40,328 nt of DNA from Alcaligenaceae bacterium (GCA_947378965.1 CANCMG010000034.1:1-40328); one strand, 5' to 3'; counted from the first letter of the stretch, positions 17,692-26,934 are shown. Numbers and translations: made by a program. The notes: generated by a model not told the origin, from the sequence alone.

Positions 17692-18558
17692 ATGCTTTAC
17701 ACAGAACTCTTTAAGTCAATGGAATCCGTGCGCTGGAATATGGCCACCGATATTCCGTGGCAAGACTTTGATCGCAGCAAGCTCACTGACGAGCAGGCGC
17801 AGACGATCAAGATGAATGCCATCACCGAATGGGCTGCGCTGCCGGCGACTGAAATGTTTTTGCGTGACAACCGCGACGACAGTGATTTTTCGGCCTTCAT
17901 GTCGGTTTGGTTTTTTGAAGAGCAAAAGCACTCACTCGTGCTGATTGAGTATCTGCGTCGTTTTGCCCCCGACTTGGTGCCCACTGAAGAAGAGCTGCAC
18001 CGCGTGCGCTTCGAGTTTGACCCTGCGCCCCCGCTCGAAACACTGATGCTGCACTTCTGTGGCGAAGTGCGTCTTAATCACTGGTACCGTCGCGCCTCTG
18101 ACTGGCACACAGAGCCTGTGATCAAAGAAATTTATAAAGTGATCGCGCAAGACGAGGCTCGTCATGCAGGCGCTTATTTGCGCTACATGAAGCGCGCGCT
18201 CACTCAGCGTGGACAAGAAATCGGCGCACAGGCGCGCATGGCGTTTGCCAAAATTGGTGTGTTGATGGCGTCGGCGCATCGCACGCCTCAGGCCCTGCAT
18301 CCAACTAATCTTCATGTCAATAAAGACATGTTTCCCAATGACACTGTTCAGTCAAAACTACCAGAGCCAGGTTGGCTTGAGCGCTGGCTAGACAATCAAA
18401 TTGTGTTTGATAAAGACTGGGAACACAAAGTCAGCACGCGTATTTTGCACAACATGTCGCTCTTAATGGATAGCTCGTTTAAAACCGTGCAAGACCTGAA
18501 TCGCTATCGCAAAGAACTGATTCGAACAGCCACGGGGGCTGTAGGCGCAGTCGCTTGA
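17692..18558 (+). CDS. Diiron ferritin-like protein (acyl-ACP desaturase-like fold)
   Basis: The 288-residue helical protein carries two complete diiron half-sites: a Glu in LPATEMFLRD with EEQKH (about 75-79), and a Glu in CGEVRLNHWY with DEARH (about 153-157). This E/ExxH/E/ExxH pattern and spacing are those of ferritin-like diiron oxidases, closest in style to soluble acyl-ACP desaturases, though it is shorter than the roughly 360-residue plant enzymes. It has no signal or membrane segment. The ATG at 17692 has AAAGG eight bases upstream; the GTG at 17686 is badly spaced. It sits 29 bp after ubiB and overlaps the next gene by four bases, so it is probably co-transcribed with both. The substrate is unknown; desaturation or hydroxylation of an acyl or quinone intermediate is inference. 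Confidence 0.75.
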   Translation: MLYTELFKSMESVRWNMATDIPWQDFDRSKLTDEQAQTIKMNAITEWAALPATEMFLRDNRDDSDFSAFMSVWFFEEQKHSLVLIEYLRRFAPDLVPTEEELHRVRFEFDPAPPLETLMLHFCGEVRLNHWYRRASDWHTEPVIKEIYKVIAQDEARHAGAYLRYMKRALTQRGQEIGAQARMAFAKIGVLMASAHRTPQALHPTNLHVNKDMFPNDTVQSKLPEPGWLERWLDNQIVFDKDWEHKVSTRILHNMSLLMDSSFKTVQDLNRYRKELIRTATGAVGAVA

Positions 18559-19040
18559 GCGCGCGTTTCGAGGGCAAGCTGCTTTCAGCACAGCAGGCCG
18601 TTGAAAGGATGGCGAGTGGTCAGTGGCCCAAGCCTTTGGTGTTTACCAATGGTGTCTTTGATATTTTGCATCGTGGCCACGTCACCTATCTTGATGAGGC
18701 TGCACAGCTTGGCGCAACGTTGGTAGTGGGTGTGAACTCAGACGCCTCTGCCAAGCGTTTAGGCAAAGGACCAGACCGCCCGCTGAATACCGTAGCCGAT
18801 CGCGGTGCGTTGTTAGCGGCGCTTGAATGCGTGACTGCAGTCGTTGTCTTCGATGAAGATACCCCCCTTGAAATCATCGGGCAACTTCGGCCCGATATTA
18901 TCGTTAAGGGTGGTGATTACGAGATGCAAGTGCTGCCTGAAACCAGGCTCGTCGAGTCGTGGGGAGGCAAAGCTGTAGCAATACCGTTTGAGTTTGCACG
19001 CTCAACGACTAACCTGGTTGAAAAAATTCGACAAAGCTAA
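18555..19040 (+). CDS. rfaE2: D-glycero-beta-D-manno-heptose 1-phosphate adenylyltransferase
   Basis: The 161-residue nucleotidyltransferase contains VFTNGVFDILHRGHVTYLDE with the HxGH motif, VVGVNSDASAKRLGK and IIVKGGDYE. This corresponds to the C-terminal half of E. coli HldE, as a stand-alone enzyme (RfaE2/HldC). It makes ADP-D-glycero-D-manno-heptose for the lipopolysaccharide inner core. Translation appears to start at a TTG (18555) that overlaps the stop codon of the diiron gene (TTGA), pointing to coupled translation. The separate kinase gene is not in the window. Confidence 0.93.
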   Translation: MSARFEGKLLSAQQAVERMASGQWPKPLVFTNGVFDILHRGHVTYLDEAAQLGATLVVGVNSDASAKRLGKGPDRPLNTVADRGALLAALECVTAVVVFDEDTPLEIIGQLRPDIIVKGGDYEMQVLPETRLVESWGGKAVAIPFEFARSTTNLVEKIRQS

Positions 19041-19135
19041 GGCCTGGTCATGAGTGACAAGTTGTTTAAGCTTGACGCTCAGGTCGTGCTTTGCAAGCCA
19101 GTGTGCACCGGCGGTCGGTACCGCCGAAAAAGCTT

Positions 19136-19819
19136 TTAGAACTTGAAACGCGAGCCACAGGCCCCAGTGAGCGGTTTGATCACGGTCTCAAACAGAGACG
19201 TCGTTTCAAAGCTTGCTGCAGTGGTGCGTGTGATGAGAAAGGCCGTCATTGAAGGAGACTGGCCGACGATCACGACCATGCGTCCGCCTAGTTTCAATTG
19301 ATATTTCAGCGCATTTGAGACTTTGTCGACCCCGCCGCTTACCAAAATTGCATCGTATTCGGCTGTTCCCCAACCGTTATTGCCGTCACCAATTTCAACG
19401 GTGACATTTTTGCACTGTGCTTTTTGCAAATTTTGTTGAGCAAAGCTTGCTAAGCGCGGATCGATTTCAATCGACGTGACGGTGCGAGACAAGTGCGCAA
19501 GCAAGGCGGCCTGGTGACCTGAGCCGGTACCGATCTCGAGCACGCAGTTGTCGTGTTTGAGTTGCAAGAGTTGGGTGAGGCGAGCCTCAAGTTTGGGGCT
19601 GAGCATAGACTGACGCGTATCGACGGTGCCTAGCTGCAACGGAATCTCAATGTCAGCAAACGCCAGATTGCGAAAATTGGATGGCACAAACAGTTCGCGT
19701 TGCACCTTGAACAAGGCGTCGGTCACATTGGCGTCAAACACGCCCACTGGCCGAATTTGTTGTTCAACCATATTGAAACGGGCACGCTCAATCTCAGGCA
19801 AAGTCATTGCATTCATCAT
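19136..19819 (-). CDS. Protein-L-isoaspartate O-methyltransferase family protein
   Basis: The 227-residue protein has the PCMT fold: N-terminal MVEQQIRPVGVFD and VQRELFVPSNFRNLAFADIEIP, the SAM motif VLEIGTGSGHQAALLAHL, SIEIDPRLASFAQ, and a C-terminal GGRMVVIVG. True Pcm enzymes methylate isoaspartyl residues for repair. This branch, common in alpha- and betaproteobacteria, is divergent, so repair activity is not assured. Several Met codons (residues 1, 2 and 5) are possible starts. It lies 33 bp after thiD on the same strand, separated by a terminator hairpin. The 95-bp gap on its other side holds only a short GGCGGT/ACCGCC hairpin. Confidence 0.8.
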   Translation of the reverse strand: MMNAMTLPEIERARFNMVEQQIRPVGVFDANVTDALFKVQRELFVPSNFRNLAFADIEIPLQLGTVDTRQSMLSPKLEARLTQLLQLKHDNCVLEIGTGSGHQAALLAHLSRTVTSIEIDPRLASFAQQNLQKAQCKNVTVEIGDGNNGWGTAEYDAILVSGGVDKVSNALKYQLKLGGRMVVIVGQSPSMTAFLITRTTAASFETTSLFETVIKPLTGACGSRFKF

Positions 19820-19843
19820 CTAGTGTGCGATGGCACTTATTGC

Positions 19844-19870
19844 GGAAAACCCTTATTGTAAGGGTTTTCC
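19844..19870 (-). terminator. Terminator hairpin containing the thiD stop codon
   Basis: Perfect 12-bp arms GGAAAACCCTTA and TAAGGGTTTTCC enclose a three-base loop. Read on the minus strand, CCCTTA-CAA-TAAGGG is followed by TTTT, as in an intrinsic terminator. The thiD TAA stop lies at the start of the 3' arm, so the last codons of thiD (Lys-Pro-Leu-Gln) form the 5' arm. Confidence 0.7.
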
Positions 19871-20704
19871 TGACCACAGCGCATGAAAATGGTGCACGGG
19901 GCCATGACCGTGACCAACTTTGAGCGAGTCTGAGTGAGCAATGGCCTGCACGAGGTAATCTTTAGCGCGTTTGGTGACCTCGGGCACGTCTTGCAGTTGT
20001 GGCAAGAGAGCCGTAATGGCGGCCGATAGCGTGCAGCCAGTCCCGTGCGTGTTGCGCGTTGGGATCCGGTGTCCAGGCAATTCAATCATTTTGTCACCAT
20101 CATGCAGCACGTCAATGGTGTCGTTGCCTGGCAGGTGCCCACCTTTCACCAGTACCCAGCGATGCCCGCCGTGGGTCATCATGTTGCGCAGGCGTTCGGC
20201 CACCCGGCGCATCTCGCGTACGGTCTCGACGGAGCGCATTTCAAGTAAGACCCCAGCTTCGGGCAAATTAGGAGTCATCAAGGTTGCCAGCGGAAGTAAT
20301 TGCTCACGCAGGGCACCGATAGCTTTTTGTTCGAGTAGTAAGTCGCCACTCTTCGAGACCATGACGGGATCTAGAACGAGATGGGCTGGCAAGAAGTGCC
20401 CGAGGCGATCTGCAACCACTTCGATGATGCCGGTTTGCCCCAACATCCCTAGCTTGACGGCATGGATCTCAACATCTGCAAACAGCGTGTCAATTTGTGC
20501 ACGCACAAATTGCGGATTGATGGGCGAGATATCGGTGACTGCCTGAGTATTTTGCGCGGTGAGAGCAGCCACCACAGCGCAGCCATAGGCGCCCAAGGCG
20601 CTCATTGCCTTGATGTCGGCCAAAATGCCTGCGCCACCGGAGGGATCCATGCCGGCGATGGTCAGCGTGTTAGGAATGACGCGTGGGGCGTCGTCGTTGC
20701 TCAT
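19853..20704 (-). CDS. thiD: Hydroxymethylpyrimidine/phosphomethylpyrimidine kinase
   Basis: The 283-residue ribokinase-like protein has [21 protein letters not shown] near the start (N-terminal substrate loop), [37 protein letters not shown] and the anion-hole motif [15 protein letters not shown]. ThiD phosphorylates HMP-P to HMP-PP for thiamine assembly. The coding region overlaps thiG by four bases (ATGA at 20701-20704). It ends inside a hairpin terminator. The length is slightly above the usual ~266 because of short N- and C-terminal extensions. Confidence 0.95.
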   Translation of the reverse strand: MSNDDAPRVIPNTLTIAGMDPSGGAGILADIKAMSALGAYGCAVVAALTAQNTQAVTDISPINPQFVRAQIDTLFADVEIHAVKLGMLGQTGIIEVVADRLGHFLPAHLVLDPVMVSKSGDLLLEQKAIGALREQLLPLATLMTPNLPEAGVLLEMRSVETVREMRRVAERLRNMMTHGGHRWVLVKGGHLPGNDTIDVLHDGDKMIELPGHRIPTRNTHGTGCTLSAAITALLPQLQDVPEVTKRAKDYLVQAIAHSDSLKVGHGHGPVHHFHALWSGKPLQ

Positions 20705-21522
20705 GTCTTGGCGTTCGAGGTCAGGGGTGCAATCAACCCGGTTGTTGGCGAGCTTGGTGCTGCCTGATAGGTCTTACGCGGCACGCGCCCAGCTAAAAAT
20801 GCCTCACGGCCCGCCTCGACGGCTTTTTTCATGGCGCTTGCCATGAGTACGGGATGTTGCGCGCCAGCGATCGCCGTGTTCATTAAGACACCATCACAGC
20901 CAAGCTCCATGGCAATCGCTGCATCTGAAGCCGTGCCGACGCCAGCGTCGACCAAAACGGGTACTTTGGCTTGATCGATAATCAAACGCAGGTTCCAAGG
21001 GTTCAGAATCCCCATACCAGACCCAATCAAGGAAGCCAGCGGCATCACCGCGACGCAACCGATCTCTTCGAGCATGCGGCATTGAATTGGGTCGTCGGTG
21101 CAATAGACCATCACGTGAAACCCGTCAGCCACCAAGGTCTTGGCCGCGGCGAGTGTTTCAGGCATATTCGGAAACAAGGTGTGCGGGTCGCCAAGCACCT
21201 CTAGTTTGACTAGCGTGTGCCCATCCAAAAGCTCGCGCGCGAGTCTGAGTGTGCGTACGGCCTCGTCTGCCGAATAGCAGCCAGCGGTGTTGGGCAACAA
21301 GGTGAATTGGCTAGGAGGCAAATACTCAAGCAAGCTAGGCTCGCCGGCGGTTTGACCGATGTTGGTCCGGCGAATGGCGACGGTAATAATTTGCGCGCCA
21401 CTGGCGTCAATCGCCTCGCGCGTTTGCGCGAAATCTTTGTATTTTCCGGTGCCGACAAGCAGGCGCGAACTGTAGGCCTTACCGGCAATTACCAAGGGAT
21501 CAGACGAGTCTGTTTTCATCAT
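20701..21522 (-). CDS. thiG: Thiazole synthase
   Basis: The 273-residue TIM-barrel protein starts [20 protein letters not shown] and contains the Schiff-base lysine region [10 protein letters not shown], then [39 protein letters not shown] and the phosphate-binding [26 protein letters not shown] (in part: [17 protein letters not shown]). ThiG forms the thiazole of thiamine from deoxyxylulose phosphate, dehydroglycine and the ThiS thiocarboxylate. No thiS, thiO/thiH or thiE lies next to it; the 100 bp upstream is too short for thiS. It follows btuF on the same strand and is translationally coupled to thiD. Confidence 0.95.
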   Translation of the reverse strand: MMKTDSSDPLVIAGKAYSSRLLVGTGKYKDFAQTREAIDASGAQIITVAIRRTNIGQTAGEPSLLEYLPPSQFTLLPNTAGCYSADEAVRTLRLARELLDGHTLVKLEVLGDPHTLFPNMPETLAAAKTLVADGFHVMVYCTDDPIQCRMLEEIGCVAVMPLASLIGSGMGILNPWNLRLIIDQAKVPVLVDAGVGTASDAAIAMELGCDGVLMNTAIAGAQHPVLMASAMKKAVEAGREAFLAGRVPRKTYQAAPSSPTTGLIAPLTSNAKT

Positions 21523-21622
21523 TTTTTCATTAAGTCAAGGCGCGGTGACTGGTGGCAAACCGGTCGCGATCGATACAGTTTAACGTGACTGGCGCAGGGG
21601 GTGGAACTGTGTGGGCGTTGGG

Positions 21623-22507
21623 CTATTTGCGACTTTGTTCAATCAGCTCACAAATAGGCTCGGCCGCCTCGATTAAGCGTGGACCAGACCGAAACACGGC
21701 GTCCGCATCCACCATAAACACGCGACCGACTCGCGCGGCAGGCAGGCCTGCGGCCAGCCAGTGATTAACGCCGGCGCTATCGACGACTGGGGCGGTTCCT
21801 GTGCCCGTGCGCGCGATCAGCACTAACTCAGGTGTCCTGGCGGCTAGCTGCGCCAGACTGAGCTTTGGTGCCTCCGCCCCGTCCTCGGTAATGATATTGC
21901 TGCCGCCACACAGTGTAATCACATCCGATAAGAGATGCTCGCGCGTCAAGCCACCCGCGGGCTCAGAGCCAGCCTGCAGCAATACCCGCACGACACGCTT
22001 ACCGGCAGCCGCCAGCGCCAAGGTGTCTAACTTCTGGCGTAGGGCCTGGGCACGCGCTTGGGCAACTGGGACGGTACCCAGCAGTATCCCAAAGGTTTCG
22101 ATGCTGTCCGCGATTTCAATGAGCGAGGTCGGTGTACTGATAAATATAGGGACGTCGAGGGATGTGAGCGAGTCGAGCTCAGTCGTTCGCCAGCCAAACA
22201 TTAAATCTGGCTTGTACGCTGCCATACGCGCTGGGTCTGGCGCACGTTGATCACCGAGCTTCGGCAGGCTGAGGGCCTGTGCCGGAAAATTACTACCGTC
22301 GGTCGTCGCAACCAGTTTATCGCCGCCGCCTGCAGCAAAAATTAATTCGGTGGTGTGAGGCGACAGCGAGATGACCCGGCGAGCCGGTGCTTTAAGTAGC
22401 ACCGCTCGGCCGCTATCATCGATGACCTCGATTTCGGTCGCACTCGCCGCGAACGTCAAGAGACAGCACGCTAGAAAACCAGCTTGACAAAAAAAAGCGC
22501 GCATCAC
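21623..22507 (-). CDS. btuF: Periplasmic cobalamin-binding protein (BtuF-like)
   Basis: The 294-residue protein has a signal peptide (hydrophobic AGFLACCLLTFAASA, cleavage near residue 23). Two helical-backbone metal-receptor lobes follow: RVISLSPHTTELIFAAGGGDKLV, then KLGDQRAPDPARMAAYKPDLMF, and ARTPELVLIAR in the second lobe. This fold binds cobalamin or iron-siderophores; the adjacent btuB under a cobalamin riboswitch makes B12 the likely ligand. The ABC permease and ATPase (btuC, btuD) are not in the window. It lies 33 bp after btuB. Confidence 0.85.
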   Translation of the reverse strand: MMRAFFCQAGFLACCLLTFAASATEIEVIDDSGRAVLLKAPARRVISLSPHTTELIFAAGGGDKLVATTDGSNFPAQALSLPKLGDQRAPDPARMAAYKPDLMFGWRTTELDSLTSLDVPIFISTPTSLIEIADSIETFGILLGTVPVAQARAQALRQKLDTLALAAAGKRVVRVLLQAGSEPAGGLTREHLLSDVITLCGGSNIITEDGAEAPKLSLAQLAARTPELVLIARTGTGTAPVVDSAGVNHWLAAGLPAARVGRVFMVDADAVFRSGPRLIEAAEPICELIEQSRK

Positions 22508-22540
22508 ACAGTTCGCTCAACAATAACTCGATGGCTGATG

Positions 22541-24541
22541 CTACATCCGCCACGCTAAGTTGACAAATACATTCGAGCCCAAAGTGGTATAGCCCTGTAT
22601 GAGCGTGTACTGCTTGCCAAAGACGTTGTTCCAGCGCACTTGAATTTCAGCGCCTTCGGGTAGGGGATAGCTGCCTTGCAGGTTAAGCAAACTATAGCCA
22701 CCCAAACTGCCGCCCGACATCGTATCCTTGCGTTCGCTGCTGACATACCATTCGGCCGTCAAGCGGGCGCGTCCGGCGGCTTGATCCAGCGCAAGCTTCG
22801 CCACTTGCTGAGCTCGTTGTGGCAACAAGGCGCCGGTCTCGGCGTTGCGTGGGTCAAGCCAGTTCAAGCTGCCTCGCACTTGCGTGTCGCTAGTGAACCG
22901 ATGCGAACCAAACAGACTCACGCCTTGAAGCAACGCTTGCCCGACATTGATCGGCGCGTAGGGTGAATAAACATCACCGGGGATGACCGGCTGAGTCAAG
23001 ATCAGGTTCGTGATCTCGTTGCGATACGCGACCAGATTTAATTGGGTCTGTTCATTTGTGTATTTCAGCCCTACCTCGATATTGCGTGACTTTTCTGGTT
23101 GCAGTAGGGGGTTGCCAGCATAAAAAGGCGTGACCGGCCAGTAGAGCTCATTAAAGTTAGGTGCACGAAAGCCCGTATTTGCGCCGACCGTGGCTCGCCA
23201 CTGCGGTGTGAGTGATAGGCCGTACACCAAGCTCCCCGTCACGAAGTTGCCGTACTGCGAATTATTGTCGTTGCGCACGCTTGCTTGCACCGACTGTGGT
23301 CCCCAAGCGCCCCGATAGATCCCGAACAGCGAGTTGGTATACCGCGAGGTCTGTTGATAGTTCACATACGAGGCTTTTGGATAGTCGCCATTTGACAGGG
23401 TGCCATCGACGCTCTGTTCTAAACGTTCGTAGCCCAGGGATACGATTTGAGTCGGTGAAAACTTAAGATCGTTTTGCCACAAGTATTGACCTTGGCGCGT
23501 CGCAAAATGTTGCTTGCCATCAACTGGGTTTGAGGGCACGAGATCAGCGCCCGCGTTCACCGTCTGATAGCGCTCATTGGTGAAACCGGCGCGTAACGTA
23601 CTCGTCCAAAAATCAGATATCCGATTTTTGCTGGTTAGCATGTTGGTGCTGACGGTTTGGATGCCACGGTCGTTGAAATAAGGCGTGCCGGCGTCGTAGC
23701 CGGCATTGACGCTTGATTGATAACTTTGAAAAGTCAGTGTTTGACCCGGCTGCCAGGTAAAGCCCAAGGTGCCACCGACGTTGCTGCGGTAATACGAGTC
23801 TTTGTCGGGGTTGTAAGAATAATTACTAGGTCTCGTGGCGTTGGTACCCGCGCTTTGCCCATAGCCACCAAATAAGCTGTAGACCCAGCCGTCAGCGGCG
23901 CCTGACAAGCCGGCGTCATATTGCGCGGTGCCGTGGCTGCCGACCCCTGCGTTGGCGTAGGCTGAAAACGGCCGGTCTTGGTCGCCCCGCGTGATGATGT
24001 TGATCACACCGCCAATGGCATCGGCGCCATACAGGCTGCTTGCGGTGCCACGCACGATCTCAACGCGTTCGATACTGTTCAGTGGGATGGCACCCAGTGG
24101 CGCGTCGCCTGTGGTTGCACTATTGATGCGCAGGCCGTCAATCAAAATTAAGGATTGATTGCTGTTGGTGCCGCGGATATTGACGCTGCTTTGTGACTGC
24201 GGGCCGCCATAGTTGAGCGCCTCAATGCTGTGTTCGCGCATTAACGCGTCAGCTAGCGTGCCGTTGGGCAAGGTGTCTAACTCATCGCGACTGATCACAC
24301 TGTTGTCGCCTAACGTGTCTGAAAGGGCCTCGGCGGTACGCCCAGGCGTCACCACGATAGTGGCAAGTTGCGGGGTGGGGCTAAGCTTTAGTTCGGCAAC
24401 AGAGGGCTCGCGGGTTGCTTGGGCAGAGACAGTGTTTGTAGACGTCGTGGTCGTAGTTGAGGGGAGGGTTTGCGCGAGCGCGCTGGTCAAAACGGCCAAG
24501 GCCGCGGCAGCGGCGCCGAGCCGATAGATGAAAAATTGCAT
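22541..24541 (-). CDS. btuB: TonB-dependent outer-membrane vitamin B12 receptor
   Basis: The 666-residue protein has a signal peptide (LGAAAAALAVLTSALAQ) and a low-complexity Ser/Thr stretch. A TonB-box-like ATIVVTPGR is followed by a plug domain with LPNGTLADALMREHS, SSVNIRGTNSNQSLILIDG, and VEIVRGTASSLYGADAIGGVINIIT. A long beta-barrel region with GANTGFRAPNFNELYWP and LQPEKSRNIEVGLKY completes it. BtuB imports cobalamin across the outer membrane using TonB energy. The final residues (NLAWRM) end in Met, whereas barrel proteins usually end in Phe or Trp. GAGG lies about nine bases before the ATG. A cobalamin riboswitch precedes it, supporting B12 over other ligands. Confidence 0.9.
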   Translation of the reverse strand: MQFFIYRLGAAAAALAVLTSALAQTLPSTTTTTSTNTVSAQATREPSVAELKLSPTPQLATIVVTPGRTAEALSDTLGDNSVISRDELDTLPNGTLADALMREHSIEALNYGGPQSQSSVNIRGTNSNQSLILIDGLRINSATTGDAPLGAIPLNSIERVEIVRGTASSLYGADAIGGVINIITRGDQDRPFSAYANAGVGSHGTAQYDAGLSGAADGWVYSLFGGYGQSAGTNATRPSNYSYNPDKDSYYRSNVGGTLGFTWQPGQTLTFQSYQSSVNAGYDAGTPYFNDRGIQTVSTNMLTSKNRISDFWTSTLRAGFTNERYQTVNAGADLVPSNPVDGKQHFATRQGQYLWQNDLKFSPTQIVSLGYERLEQSVDGTLSNGDYPKASYVNYQQTSRYTNSLFGIYRGAWGPQSVQASVRNDNNSQYGNFVTGSLVYGLSLTPQWRATVGANTGFRAPNFNELYWPVTPFYAGNPLLQPEKSRNIEVGLKYTNEQTQLNLVAYRNEITNLILTQPVIPGDVYSPYAPINVGQALLQGVSLFGSHRFTSDTQVRGSLNWLDPRNAETGALLPQRAQQVAKLALDQAAGRARLTAEWYVSSERKDTMSGGSLGGYSLLNLQGSYPLPEGAEIQVRWNNVFGKQYTLIQGYTTLGSNVFVNLAWRM

Positions 24542-24559
24542 GAGTGACTACCTCGTAAT

Positions 24560-24579
24560 GGCCTGCGTCCCCGCAGGCC
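24560..24579 (-). promoter_or_regulatory. Hairpin between the riboswitch and the btuB start
   Basis: Perfect 8-bp arms GGCCTGCG and CGCAGGCC with a four-base loop sit five bases before the GAGG ribosome binding site of btuB. No T tract follows, so this is not a normal terminator. It is a likely part of the expression platform of the cobalamin riboswitch, acting near translation initiation. Confidence 0.5.
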
Positions 24580-24628
24580 TTGAACGTTGAAAAAGATTCA
24601 ATACCCCTTAGGGTTATCGTCTTTGCGC

Positions 24629-24806
24629 AAACTGGCCGGTATCGGGCTGGCACCAAGGTTTTATTGCTAAAACCTTGGTGTTGACCGTTGCGGGGGCAGC
24701 ACAGGCACAACCGTCTTGCGACGCGTTTCCCTGTTTCCCGTTTAACTTTCCCAATGCAGTGCGTCACCCTAAAGGCGCGCACCTGTATGCATCGAAAGCA
24801 CCAGTT
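24629..24806 (-). promoter_or_regulatory. Cobalamin (AdoCbl-type) riboswitch upstream of btuB
   Basis: On the minus strand the leader has the conserved core GCTGCCCCCGCAACGGT (24700-24684), upstream GGGAAA elements, and GCCAGCCCGATACCGGCC (about 24650-24633), matching the B12-element layout. A perfect 13-bp stem, arms CACCAAGGTTTTA and TAAAACCTTGGTG with a TTGC loop on the plus strand (24651-24680), forms a peripheral arm between these two conserved blocks. The location 90 bp ahead of a B12 receptor is as expected. The 5' boundary (GGTGC at 24802) is approximate. B12 binding would be expected to lower btuB-btuF expression. Confidence 0.9.
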
Positions 24807-24918
24807 CTACGGCGAATGTTACACCACGGTGTTTTTGGTAAACTGTAGCTTCAGCCGTTGTTGCGTCTGACGCTGCGGTTTGTGCGGTGTTTGAAGCATC
24901 ATCCGCCCCTCATGGTTG

Positions 24919-24957
24919 TTCTAATTTTCAGTGCTTTTATTCTAGTTTTTAGTGCTT
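24919..24957. repeat. Direct repeat upstream of metH, 21-bp period
   Basis: TTCTAATTTTCAGTGCTT (24919-24936) and TTCTAGTTTTTAGTGCTT (24940-24957) match at 16 of 18 positions. The 21-bp period is two turns of DNA, so a protein could bind both on one face. The site is 70-108 bp before metH, in the 24542-25026 gap, which otherwise holds the btuB riboswitch on its left and no gene. Confidence 0.7.
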
Positions 24958-25026
24958 GTCGTTTAATGGCGCTTTAAACCCGGTGCAGCCTCACTTTGCA
25001 TCGTCACTCAGATTTTTAGCGTCGTG

Positions 25027-26934
25027 ATGGCTTACCCTAAACTACCTTTTCCGCTTGCAAGCTATACCCGAGGCGCTGACTTTGCGCGCGCGCTGGGCTC
25101 GCGCATCATGATTCTTGATGGTGCGATGGGCACCATGATTCAGCAATACAAACTCTCTGAAGCTGACTTTCGCTCAGAGCGTTTTGCTGCCCACGGTAAA
25201 GACGTTAAAGGCAACAACGAATTACTTTCGCTGACCCGCCCCGACATCATCCTTGAAATTCATAAGCAGTACCTCGCTGCCGGTTGCGACGTGATCGAAA
25301 CCAACACCTTTGGTGCCACCACGATTGCGCAAGGTGACTACGAGTTAGCAGAACTGGCTTACGAGCAAAACCTAGAGTCTGCTCGCCTTGCACGCACCGC
25401 CTGCGATGCCTACAGCACGCTCGAGCGTCCACGTTTTGTGGCAGGTGCTTTGGGGCCTCAGCCTAAAACCGCTTCGATCTCACCCGATGTGAACGATCCC
25501 GGCGCACGCAATGTCACGTTTGATGAATTGCGTGTGGCTTACACCGAGCAACTGAACGGCTTGCTCGATGGCGGGGTCGATCTCATTTTGATTGAAACCA
25601 TTTTCGATACCCTGAACGCCAAGGCGGCAATTTTTGCGGTTGAAGAGGTTTTTGAAGCACGCGGCGAACGTCTGCCTGTGATGATTTCGGGTACCGTCAC
25701 TGACGCTTCAGGTCGTATTTTGTCGGGTCAAACCGTCGAGGGGTTCTGGAACTCAGTTCGCCACGCGCGCCCGATCACAATCGGCTTGAATTGCGCACTC
25801 GGTGCGGCGCTGATGCGCCCCTATATCGCCGAACTCGCAAAAATTTGCGACACCTACGTTTGCGTGTATCCCAACGCGGGGTTGCCAAATCCCATGAGTG
25901 ATACCGGCTTTGACGAAACGCCGGCAGACACTTCAGCGTTGCTTGAAGAGTTTGCTCGGGCAGGTTTGGTCAATATGGCCGGTGGTTGTTGCGGGACCAC
26001 ACCCGAACACATTCAAGCGATTGCTGAAAAGGTCAGCGCGCTGCCGATTCGTATCGTCCCTGACATCTCGGTTAAAACGCGTCTGTCAGGTCTTGAGGCG
26101 TTAAACATCGATGATGAGTCACTGTTTGTCAACGTTGGCGAGCGTGCAAACGTTACCGGCAGTAAGGCGTTTGCTCGTCTGATCCGCGAAGAAAAGTACG
26201 ACGAGGCGGTGGCGGTCGCACGCCAACAAGTTGAAAATGGCGCGCAAATCATTGATATCAACATGGACGAAGCCATGCTTGACTCAGTGGCGTGCATGCA
26301 TCGCTTTTTGAACATGATCGCCTCAGAGCCCGACATCGCACGCGTGCCGGTGATGATCGACAGCTCAAAATGGTCTGTCATTGAAACTGGCCTAAAGTGT
26401 GTGCAAGGCAAATCGATCGTGAATTCGATCTCGTTAAAAGAGGGCGAAGAGCCATTCTTAAAACAGGCTCGCTTGTGCCGCTTGTACGGCGCCGCTGCTG
26501 TGGTGATGGCCTTTGACGAAAAAGGTCAGGCCGATACCCTTGACCGTCGAAAATTGATTTGTACGCGCGCCTATAACTTGTTGATCGACAAGGTCGGGTT
26601 TCCGCCCGAAGATATTATTTTTGATCCAAACGTCTTTGCTATCGCCACTGGCATTGACGAGCATAACCATTACGCTGTTGATTTTATTGAGTCCACCAAA
26701 TGGATTCGCGAGAATCTGCCTCACGCGCGTATCTCTGGCGGGGTCTCGAACGTCAGCTTTTCGTTCAGAGGCAACGAGCCGATCCGCGAGGCGATTCATA
26801 CGGTGTTTTTGTATCACGCGATTCGCGAAGGCATGACCATGGGGATCGTCAACGCGGGCCAATTGGGCGTGTACGCCAATATCGATCCTGTGTTGCGCGA
26901 GTTAGTTGAAGACGTGGTGCTAGATCGTGAATAA
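25027..26934 (+). CDS. metH: Methionine synthase, N-terminal half (homocysteine and folate domains)
   Basis: The 635-residue protein matches the first half of cobalamin-dependent MetH (E. coli MetH is 1,227 residues). The homocysteine domain (about 15-335) begins [16 protein letters not shown] and has the zinc cysteines in GLNCALGA and [10 protein letters not shown]. The pterin domain (about 360-630) has [38 protein letters not shown] and [14 protein letters not shown]. It stops with VVLDRE right at the normal pterin/cap linker, and the second half continues in the +1 frame with an 8-bp overlap. A GTG three bases upstream is an alternative start; no good ribosome binding site is visible. The B12-binding half is encoded separately, so activity would need both polypeptides, unless the frame break is a sequence error. 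Confidence 0.9.
   Translation: MAYPKLPFPLASYTRGADFARALGSRIMILDGAMGTMIQQYKLSEADFRSERFAAHGKDVKGNNELLSLTRPDIILEIHKQYLAAGCDVIETNTFGATTIAQGDYELAELAYEQNLESARLARTACDAYSTLERPRFVAGALGPQPKTASISPDVNDPGARNVTFDELRVAYTEQLNGLLDGGVDLILIETIFDTLNAKAAIFAVEEVFEARGERLPVMISGTVTDASGRILSGQTVEGFWNSVRHARPITIGLNCALGAALMRPYIAELAKICDTYVCVYPNAGLPNPMSDTGFDETPADTSALLEEFARAGLVNMAGGCCGTTPEHIQAIAEKVSALPIRIVPDISVKTRLSGLEALNIDDESLFVNVGERANVTGSKAFARLIREEKYDEAVAVARQQVENGAQIIDINMDEAMLDSVACMHRFLNMIASEPDIARVPVMIDSSKWSVIETGLKCVQGKSIVNSISLKEGEEPFLKQARLCRLYGAAAVVMAFDEKGQADTLDRRKLICTRAYNLLIDKVGFPPEDIIFDPNVFAIATGIDEHNHYAVDFIESTKWIRENLPHARISGGVSNVSFSFRGNEPIREAIHTVFLYHAIREGMTMGIVNAGQLGVYANIDPVLRELVEDVVLDRE

Noticed and set aside
19050-19139. 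29-codon open frame between rfaE2 and the PCMT-family gene
   Set aside because: It has no ribosome binding site and no recognisable content, and it overlaps a short hairpin; it is likely chance.
24651-24680. Perfect 13-bp hairpin read as a terminator
   Set aside because: It lies between the two conserved blocks of the cobalamin riboswitch aptamer and has no T tract; it is a peripheral arm of that RNA.
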